From NCBI GenBank assembly GCA_018334615.1, contig JAGXLP010000041.1, positions 1-9,675 on the forward strand: a stretch of 9,675 nt of DNA, read 5' to 3'. The stretch comes from Candidatus Bipolaricaulota bacterium (GTDB lineage: Bacteria > Bipolaricaulota > Bipolaricaulia > M55B111). This document shows positions 3,621-9,675 of the stretch, in pieces (within the stretch, counting starts at the first letter, position 1; the number at the start of each line of letters is the position of its first letter). Below the pieces are notes generated by a model, which was given only the letters and a program-made list of their open reading frames with translations, ran no database searches and was not told the origin of the DNA. The position numbers and the translations under genes were made by a program.

Positions 3621-6461
3621 ATGAAAAAGATTTCTATAAAAGGAGCAGGGGAACATAACCTGAAGGATATCGACCTTGATATTCCCCGGGATAAATTAGT
3701 GGTAATATCAGGTCTCAGCGGTTCCGGGAAGTCTTCTCTTGCTTTTGACACGATTTATGCTGAAGGTAGGAGGAGGTATCTTGAGTCGCTCTCCGCTTAC
3801 GCGAGGCGATTCCTGGGCCAGATGGAAAAGCCGGACGTCGACTTTATAGAGGGGCTTTCACCTTCGATATCAATTGATCAAAAAACCACAAGCCATAACC
3901 CTCGCTCCACCGTCGGCACTGCGACGGAAATATATGACTATCTGAGGCTATTATACGCCCATATTGGAGTACCTCACTGTCCAAATTGTGGAAATGAATT
4001 ATCCACACAGACACCGGAGAGGATAATAGACCAGGTTATGGAGCTAGAGGAAGGAACAAAGATCTACGCGTTAGCTCCGGTGGTGAGAGGCAGAAAGGGA
4101 GAATACCACGATCTATTTAAGCAACTGCAGAATCAGGGATATATGAGGGTTCGCATCGACGGACGGATAAGGGAGCTGGAAGAAGAGATCGAACTGGAGA
4201 AGTACGTTAAACACGATATTCAGGTGGTAGTTGACAGGTTGATAATAAAGGATGGTGTTCGTGCCCGCGTTGCCGACTCAATAGAAACTGCTCTTGATCT
4301 GGCGGAAGGCAACCTGATCGTGAAGGTTAAAAACGGTGAAGAGCTCGTTTTTAGCGAGGAGCAGGCCTGCTCGGATTGTGGAATCAGCGTACCGGAACTT
4401 ACGCCTAGAATGTTCTCGTTTAACAGCCCGTATGGTGCCTGCCAGGAGTGTGATGGACTGGGAAAGAAAGCCGAAGTAGACCCGGATCTGGTTTTAGACA
4501 GGACCCTCTCCATTGACGACGGAGGGATACTTCCCTGGAGGAAGAAACCCGGTAAATGGCGAAAAGCTATTCTGTCTGCGTTCTGTAAAAAACATGATAT
4601 CCCAAAGGACATGCCGATCGGGGAACTTTCCCCTGAAAAAGTTGACCTACTCCTTTACGGCGACGACGAGAAGGTGAGCTTTCTTTACACGAATAGGAAA
4701 GGGCAAACCAAAAGGCACAGACGTAAGTTCAAGGGGGTTATAGAAGAACTGGAGGACAAATACAAAGATTCGAGTTCTAACAGCAGCCGGAAGAGAATCG
4801 AGGAATACATGGCAAAACTTCCCTGTCCCCGATGTGAGGGGGGAAGGATTAATCAAAAAAGTCTCGCAGTAACCATAGACGAGAGGAACATCCAGGAAGT
4901 GACCGGACTCTCCATAGACAATGCTTACGACTTCTTTAACACTCTGGAACTTAACAGTAATGAAAAGTTGATCGCGGGAGAAATTCTGGGTGAGATAAAG
5001 GCCAGGTTAGGTTTTCTCCTGGACGTGGGTCTGGACTATCTTACCCTGGACAGGGAATCCGGGACGCTGTCCGGTGGAGAAGCTCACCGGATAAAACTGG
5101 CCACCCAAATAGGATCCGGATTGACCGGGGTATTGTATATTCTAGATGAGCCTACCGTGGGTCTGCACCAGCACGATATAAGCAGGTTGCTCGATACGTT
5201 AAAGGACCTCAGAGACATGGATAATACGGTAATCGTCGTGGAGCACGACAGACAGACCATAATGGAATCCGACTGGGTGGTGGAACTTGGGCCCGGTGCC
5301 GGGGTGAATGGTGGAGAGGTAATTCACAAAGGTCCGCCGGAAGAATTGGTTGGTGTTAAAAATTCCCTGACGGGTCAATACCTCAAAGGGGAGAAGGAAA
5401 TACCTATCCCAAGGATGCGACGCCATTCCCAGGAGCGAAAGATATGGATTCGGGGGGCAAGGGAACATAATCTGAAGGATATCGACGTGGGAATCCCGCT
5501 GGGGCTTTTTAACTGTGTAACGGGGGTTTCGGGCTCCGGAAAGTCGACTCTAATTAATGACATATTATATCGCCAGCTTGAACGTACACTGCACAATAGC
5601 GGCGCCAAACCGGGAGAACATGAGAGTTTGGAAGGTGTAGATCGGCTCGACAAGGTGATTGAAATAGACCAATCTCCGATAGGTAGAACGCCCCGCTCCA
5701 ATCCGGCAACCTATATCAAGGTCTTTCGCTATATCCGCGAGCTTTTTGCCGAAACACCCGAGGCAAGAACTAGAGGGTACGAAAAAGGTAGATTTTCGTT
5801 TAACCGAAAAGGGGGAAGGTGTGAAGAATGTAAGGGCCGAGGGGACAAAGAAATAGAGATGCACTTCCTGCCCGACGTTACAGTACCCTGTGAAGATTGT
5901 AACGGGAAACGGTATAACAAAGAGACTCTCCAGATTACTTACAGGGGAAAAACGATTGCAGATATTCTGGAAATGACGGTTGAAGAAGCATTACATTTCT
6001 TCGCCAATCACGATAAGATAAAAAGAAAACTGGGGACTCTGCGAGACATCGGGCTTGGCTATATAAAACTGGGACAGCCTTCTACGACTCTGTCAGGTGG
6101 AGAAGCGCAGAGGATCAAGCTGGCCAAGGAGCTCTCCCGAAGAAGAAAAGGTCATACGTTATACCTCTTTGACGAGCCGACGACCGGCCTACATGCTGAG
6201 GATATTCGCAAGTTATTGGACGTTCTCCATAGATTGGTTGACGAAGATAATACTATAGTAGTAATTGAGCACAATCCTCACGTCATAAAGACGGCGGATT
6301 GGATAATTGACCTTGGACCCGGTGGAGGTAAACATGGAGGGGAGTTAATTGCTGAAGGGACGCCGGAGAGCGTTAGTGAGTGCGAAGATTCGCTTACTGG
6401 AGAGGTACTTGAGCAGATTTTCTCCAATAAGCGGAAAGAACTCCTTACAAAATGCAACTGA
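3621..6461 (+). CDS. uvrA: Excinuclease ABC subunit A (UvrA)
   Basis: Damage-recognition ATPase of nucleotide excision repair; the dimer loads UvrB at lesions. The 946 residues match the usual bacterial length (about 940). Two ABC ATPase halves are present: Walker A G31-LSGS-GKS38 and G635-VSGS-GKS642; signatures LSGGE at 483-487 and 824-828, each followed by a Walker B DEPT and GLH. Zinc modules are complete: C120/C123 with C402/C405, C250/C253 with C274/C277, and C734/C737 with C757/C760. Residues about 131-245 correspond to the UvrB-binding region. The first signature reads GGEAHR where GGEAQR is usual, a small departure. The start gives the standard opening KGAGEHNLKDI. Its stop overlaps the uvrC start, implying one transcript and perhaps translational coupling. 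Confidence 0.98.
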   Translation: MKKISIKGAGEHNLKDIDLDIPRDKLVVISGLSGSGKSSLAFDTIYAEGRRRYLESLSAYARRFLGQMEKPDVDFIEGLSPSISIDQKTTSHNPRSTVGTATEIYDYLRLLYAHIGVPHCPNCGNELSTQTPERIIDQVMELEEGTKIYALAPVVRGRKGEYHDLFKQLQNQGYMRVRIDGRIRELEEEIELEKYVKHDIQVVVDRLIIKDGVRARVADSIETALDLAEGNLIVKVKNGEELVFSEEQACSDCGISVPELTPRMFSFNSPYGACQECDGLGKKAEVDPDLVLDRTLSIDDGGILPWRKKPGKWRKAILSAFCKKHDIPKDMPIGELSPEKVDLLLYGDDEKVSFLYTNRKGQTKRHRRKFKGVIEELEDKYKDSSSNSSRKRIEEYMAKLPCPRCEGGRINQKSLAVTIDERNIQEVTGLSIDNAYDFFNTLELNSNEKLIAGEILGEIKARLGFLLDVGLDYLTLDRESGTLSGGEAHRIKLATQIGSGLTGVLYILDEPTVGLHQHDISRLLDTLKDLRDMDNTVIVVEHDRQTIMESDWVVELGPGAGVNGGEVIHKGPPEELVGVKNSLTGQYLKGEKEIPIPRMRRHSQERKIWIRGAREHNLKDIDVGIPLGLFNCVTGVSGSGKSTLINDILYRQLERTLHNSGAKPGEHESLEGVDRLDKVIEIDQSPIGRTPRSNPATYIKVFRYIRELFAETPEARTRGYEKGRFSFNRKGGRCEECKGRGDKEIEMHFLPDVTVPCEDCNGKRYNKETLQITYRGKTIADILEMTVEEALHFFANHDKIKRKLGTLRDIGLGYIKLGQPSTTLSGGEAQRIKLAKELSRRRKGHTLYLFDEPTTGLHAEDIRKLLDVLHRLVDEDNTIVVIEHNPHVIKTADWIIDLGPGGGKHGGELIAEGTPESVSECEDSLTGEVLEQIFSNKRKELLTKCN

Positions 6462-8311
6462 AACAGGAAGTAAAAAGCTTCCCGGCTGAGCCAGGGGTTT
6501 ATATTATTAGATCGACGGGTGAGGTCATTTACGTGGGTAAGTCCTCGTCACTGCGAGATCGGGTAATGAGTTACTTTAACTCGGGCAAGGCAACCTCCGT
6601 GAAGTCAAAAAGCCTGCGTGAAGAGGCGGACGGCGTCGACTATATCGTTACGGATACGGAAGTGGAAGCGCTAGTTCTCGAGGAAAACCTGATAAAAGAA
6701 TACAGGCCAAAGTACAACGTCCTTCTTAAAGACAACAAGCGCTATCCTTATATTAAGTTAACAGACGGGGAGTTTCCTCAACTGGAGGTCACCAGGAAAA
6801 GAGGGGATGAATCCGGAGAACTATTTGGTCCTTATACCGACGCGGGGGCTATGAGAAAGACACTGGATACGATAGAAAAAATATTCCCCATACGAGACTG
6901 TAGCTGGAAACCGGAAGACGGTTATCGAAGACCCTGCTTGCGTTATCACATAGATCTCTGCCCCGCACCGTGTGCCGGGAAAGCGGATAAAGAAAAATAC
7001 TTGGATTCTGTAGAGCGGATAAGAGACCTGCTCAAGGGCAGGATGGGTGAAGTAGAGAAAAAGTTGCGGGAGAGGATGGAGCTCGCTTCGAAGGAGAAGG
7101 ACTACGAAAAGGCAGCTGAATGGCGGGATAAAATAAAGGCGCTGAAGAAAATTTCTCACAACCAGAATGTACGCTTAAATGACGAGCTTGATCGGGACTT
7201 TATTGCTCTGAATACCGGACTTTCTGACCATCCGGACGAACAACAAAGAGGAGTAATTCAAATATTCTTCGTCAGATCCGGTCGGATTAGCGGACAGGAT
7301 AGTTTCGACCTGGAGTTTCCTCGGAAAACGAAAAGAGCGTTTATACTTGCTGGTTTTATAAAAAAGTTCTACGCAAATAGACGGGTTGTGCCCGCGGAGA
7401 TCTACGTCGAGGAGAAACCGGAAGACGCTTCGACTATCCAGGCCTGGTTAACCGATCTTAGGTCAGGACGGGTAGAGTTCCTGGTTCCCAGGAGAGGTAA
7501 AAAGAGGAGAATCCTGGAAATGGCAAAACGAAACGCAAAGTTCAATAGATACTCCCCCGGTAATTCTACTTCAGATGGCACGAAGAAGGTCGCTAAACGG
7601 GGAGCTGAAGAATTACAGGAGGTCCTGGGGCTCCCCGTTGTTCCCAATAGAATTGAAGGATACGACGTTTCCAATATATCGGGATCGGACTCCGTTGGTT
7701 CAATGGTAGTTTTTGAGAATGGACGGGCAAATAAGAGCATGTATCGGAAATTTAAAATAAAAGGGAAAAAAGGTCCCGACGATTATGCTATGATCAAGGA
7801 GATACTGCGCAGAAGGTTTCTCCACGGTTCCGAAGATCGTTCCGGGGAGGGCGACGCCACGGACGATAGTTTTTCCAGCTTTCCTGATTTGATCTTGATA
7901 GACGGAGGTAAGGGACAGTTGAACGCAGCTAAAGAAGTTCTGGAGCCTCTGAGTATGGGAAATATACCGGTCATCGGGCTGGCAAAGGAATACGAGGAGG
8001 TATACCAGCCAGGTGAGGAGAATCCGGTCGGGTTTGAACGGGACTCGGAAGGATTGAAATTACTCCAGAGAGTCCGTGACGAGGCACATCGATTCGCCGT
8101 TAGTTATCATAGAAGGTTGAGGCAGAAGAGGACCGTAAGATCGTCACTGGATTCAATTAGAGGTATCGGTCCTAAACGAAAAAAGGCGCTGCTTGCTGCG
8201 TTTAATTCCGTCGAGGGAGTTGCCAGGGCCTCTCTTGGGGAACTTAAGGACGTTCCTAATATCCCTGATTCGGTGGCGGAAAGAATTCGAGATTTCTTTG
8301 AAGGCAGCTAA
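6452..8311 (+). CDS. uvrC: Excinuclease ABC subunit C (UvrC)
   Basis: Makes both incisions around UvrB-bound damage. At 619 residues it is full length. The N-terminal GIY-YIG nuclease shows GVY (15-17), YVGK (27-30), R37 and E77 in LEENLIK. Four cysteines C150, C162, C170 and C174 have the same spacing as those reported to bind a 4Fe-4S cluster in E. coli UvrC. A UVR helical hairpin that contacts UvrB lies at about 202-238. The RNase H-like second nuclease keeps D405 (EGYDVSNISG), D443/D444 (GPDDYA), D484 (IDGGKGQ) and H546 (DEAHRF). Tandem helix-hairpin-helix motifs close the protein (about 565-619, SIRGIGPKRK). The ATG overlaps the last 10 bp of uvrA, and no good Shine-Dalgarno stands before it, consistent with coupling to uvrA translation. 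Confidence 0.98.
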   Translation: MQLKQEVKSFPAEPGVYIIRSTGEVIYVGKSSSLRDRVMSYFNSGKATSVKSKSLREEADGVDYIVTDTEVEALVLEENLIKEYRPKYNVLLKDNKRYPYIKLTDGEFPQLEVTRKRGDESGELFGPYTDAGAMRKTLDTIEKIFPIRDCSWKPEDGYRRPCLRYHIDLCPAPCAGKADKEKYLDSVERIRDLLKGRMGEVEKKLRERMELASKEKDYEKAAEWRDKIKALKKISHNQNVRLNDELDRDFIALNTGLSDHPDEQQRGVIQIFFVRSGRISGQDSFDLEFPRKTKRAFILAGFIKKFYANRRVVPAEIYVEEKPEDASTIQAWLTDLRSGRVEFLVPRRGKKRRILEMAKRNAKFNRYSPGNSTSDGTKKVAKRGAEELQEVLGLPVVPNRIEGYDVSNISGSDSVGSMVVFENGRANKSMYRKFKIKGKKGPDDYAMIKEILRRRFLHGSEDRSGEGDATDDSFSSFPDLILIDGGKGQLNAAKEVLEPLSMGNIPVIGLAKEYEEVYQPGEENPVGFERDSEGLKLLQRVRDEAHRFAVSYHRRLRQKRTVRSSLDSIRGIGPKRKKALLAAFNSVEGVARASLGELKDVPNIPDSVAERIRDFFEGS

Positions 8312-8356
8312 GGAATCTGTCTCCGACAACTGAGTTCTTTTTGTGGCTTTCGTGGT
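8312..8356. other. Gap between convergent uvrC and wecB
   Basis: The 45-bp space contains a short TGTC-TCC-GACA hairpin and, 9 bp later, TTCTTTTT. The stem is only 4 bp and the spacing is too long for a convincing intrinsic terminator, and nothing better is seen on the other strand. Read-through or Rho-dependent ending is possible for both genes. Confidence 0.4.
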
Positions 8357-9499
8357 TTAAGACTGGTCGGTTCCTCTAAAGTATTTGATAATCTCATTAG
8401 CAATCTTTTTCGAAGCGTCTCCCTGTCCAAACGGGTTGGCCGTATTTGCCATCTCCCGGTAGCAAGCTTCATCTTCCAGTAGTTTTCCTGCCTCTTCAAC
8501 TATCCTTTCGCTATCCGTCCCTACTAACTTGGCAGTTCCCGCTTCGATTGCCTCCGGTCGCTCAGTTTTTTCTCTCGCTACAAGAACCGGTACTCCCAGA
8601 GCCGGGGCCTCCTCCTGAATGCCCCCGGAGTCGGTTATAATCAGAGTGGATTTCTCCATTAACCCGACGAAAGTTAGGTAGTCGGCTGGCTTGATTAAGT
8701 GGATCCTTTCTTGATCCTTGAGAATATCGTAAACAGTCTCCTGGACCCTGGGGTTCAGGTGAACGGGGAAAACGATTTCCACGTCAGGAAAATTCCCTGC
8801 TAGCTGTTTTAGCGCCAGACAGACCTCTTTGATTCCTCCACCCAAACTTTCTCGTCGGTGAGTGGTGACCAGGATCAACCTTTTCTCCCCTCTGTCGAAA
8901 GGTGAAGGATCGACAGGGAAGCTTGGCTGCATTACCCCACCGTTTATGGATTCCGTAATTCTGAGCAAGGCGTCGATTACCGTATTTCCCGTGACGGAGA
9001 TCAGGTCATTTGGAAATCCTTCATCTAAAAGATTCTTTTTGGATTGGTTCGTTGGAGCAAAGTACAGGTCGGATAGCGAGTCGGTCAATCGGCGGTTTAT
9101 CTCTTCCGGAAACGGGTTGGACTTGTCCCCGCTGCGTAGTCCTGCTTCCACGTGCCCGACAGGTATCTGATGATAGAACCCGGTTAGAGCACCGACGAAA
9201 GCGGTTGTCGTATCCCCTTGGACCACTACTAGATCCGGAGCTAACGAGGTGAGAACTTGATCAATGCCAGTTAAAACTCTGGCTGTCAGGCCGGATAGGG
9301 TTTGGGATTCTTCCATCAATTCCAGGTCGTGGTCGACCGAGAGTTCGAATATTCTCAATGCTTCTTCGAGCATCTCAAGGTGCTGGCCGGTAGAGCAAAG
9401 TTGAGAGTTGAATTCCTCTCTTTTGGTTAATTCTTCCACCAGTGGGGCGAGTTTTATCGCTTCCGGGCGGGTCCCGAATATTGTGAGTATATTTATCAT
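8357..9499 (-). CDS. wecB: UDP-N-acetylglucosamine 2-epimerase (non-hydrolysing, WecB type)
   Basis: Interconverts UDP-GlcNAc and UDP-ManNAc in the cytoplasm, supplying ManNAc-derived sugars for surface glycans. The 380-residue length is typical. Family motifs are in order: GTRPEAIK (9-16), QGDTTTA (94-100), HVEAGLRS (116-123), PFPEEINRR (129-137), TGNTVIDA (170-177), TTHRRES (212-218), SGGIQEEA (291-298) and EKTERPEA (310-317). D96, E118, E132 and H214 line up with the catalytic residues of E. coli WecB (D95, E117, E131, H213). The ATG is preceded by AAGG with a 4-nt spacer, a weak and slightly close ribosome binding site. It could belong to an operon continuing from the right, though a possible terminator lies in between. 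It shares a likely polysaccharide role with the nucleotidyltransferase gene but is 6.5 kb away. Confidence 0.96.
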   Translation of the reverse strand: MINILTIFGTRPEAIKLAPLVEELTKREEFNSQLCSTGQHLEMLEEALRIFELSVDHDLELMEESQTLSGLTARVLTGIDQVLTSLAPDLVVVQGDTTTAFVGALTGFYHQIPVGHVEAGLRSGDKSNPFPEEINRRLTDSLSDLYFAPTNQSKKNLLDEGFPNDLISVTGNTVIDALLRITESINGGVMQPSFPVDPSPFDRGEKRLILVTTHRRESLGGGIKEVCLALKQLAGNFPDVEIVFPVHLNPRVQETVYDILKDQERIHLIKPADYLTFVGLMEKSTLIITDSGGIQEEAPALGVPVLVAREKTERPEAIEAGTAKLVGTDSERIVEEAGKLLEDEACYREMANTANPFGQGDASKKIANEIIKYFRGTDQS

Positions 9500-9675
9500 A
9501 ACGCCTTAAAGACTAGCCCATTGAGTCAAAAGCTTCAATTCGTTTAGGTTTAGACCCAATCTCACCAACCCCCGAAACCCGCTAAAAACACCCCGGGACA
9601 TTTCCGGGAACCAATCGGCTTTTTGGCTGGAGTTTCTGTCATTAAAGAAAGCAATTCACAACGGAGAATGTTTTT
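9500..9675. other. Right flank without a recognisable gene
   Basis: Between the wecB start and the window edge I find no supported gene. Minus-strand frames entering from the right stop within about 40 codons and have no recognisable motifs; one could be the tail of a gene lying outside. No strong promoter for wecB is visible: the best pair is TTGAAG (minus strand, 4/6) with TAGTCT (3/6) at 17 bp, and it would start transcription too close to the ATG. Confidence 0.5.
9583..9608 (-). terminator. Possible intrinsic terminator of a leftward gene outside the window
   Basis: CCCGGGA (9592-9598) and TTCCGGG (9602-9608) face each other across a 3-nt loop. Read on the minus strand this gives a five-pair GC stem (CCCGG/CCGGG) with an A-C mismatch near the loop, followed after GTG by TTTTT (9588-9584). 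The U-tract on that side suggests termination of a leftward transcript entering from the right edge. The stem pairs better on the plus strand, where no close U-tract follows, so the call is tentative. Confidence 0.35.

Noticed and set aside
4220..5920. Minus-strand ORFs inside uvrA and uvrC
   Set aside because: They are reading-frame shadows of strongly conserved plus-strand genes, with no motifs of their own.
8312..8356. Bidirectional terminator between uvrC and wecB
   Set aside because: The only stem is 4 bp and is separated from the T-run by 9 bp; no strong hairpin exists on either strand.

Overview
The window looks like a stretch of bacterial chromosome carrying mostly housekeeping genes, at roughly mid GC content. 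The bacterial reading rests on three things seen directly: sigma70-type promoter elements (an extended -10 before the nucleotidyltransferase gene and a -35/-10 pair before the tRNA), strong Shine-Dalgarno sites (AAGGAGG before the MobB-like gene, GAGGTGAT before the nucleotidyltransferase), and a bacterial-type tRNA-Ala with its CCA encoded. A MobB-like protein with a C-terminal 4Fe-4S module and a long-form sugar nucleotidyltransferase suggest an anaerobe, possibly from a deep or poorly sampled lineage. I cannot name the phylum from sequence alone.

Layout. Positions 1-724 contain no convincing intact gene. They hold a degenerate direct repeat (36 bp identical at 26-61 and 409-444, with similarity running on for about 140 bp), several inverted repeats including a perfect 17-bp stem, and a minus-strand reading frame that leaves the window on the left and has a stop-interrupted relative at about 400-560. 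A promoter then leads into tRNA-Ala(GGC) at 725-800. On the minus strand, 841-1893 encodes a glucose-1-phosphate nucleotidyltransferase. Divergent from it is a plus-strand run: MobB-like Fe-S protein (2098-2811), SfsA (2842-3549), UvrA (3621-6461) and UvrC (6452-8311). WecB-type UDP-GlcNAc 2-epimerase (8357-9499, minus) converges on uvrC. The right flank (9500-9675) holds a hairpin that may end a leftward gene outside the window.

How the genes work together. UvrA and UvrC are two of the three core parts of bacterial nucleotide excision repair, and their genes overlap by 10 bp; uvrB is not in the window. The nucleotidyltransferase and WecB make activated sugars (dTDP- or UDP-glucose and UDP-ManNAc) for surface polysaccharide. 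The MobB-like and SfsA genes are probably co-transcribed with each other; I see no functional link between them and the repair genes.

Most of the window is ordinary. The items deserving a second look are the repeat- and hairpin-rich left 720 bp, an unusual C at tRNA position 33, and possible RNA-level control at the sfsA ribosome binding site. I do not see a clear previously undescribed system.
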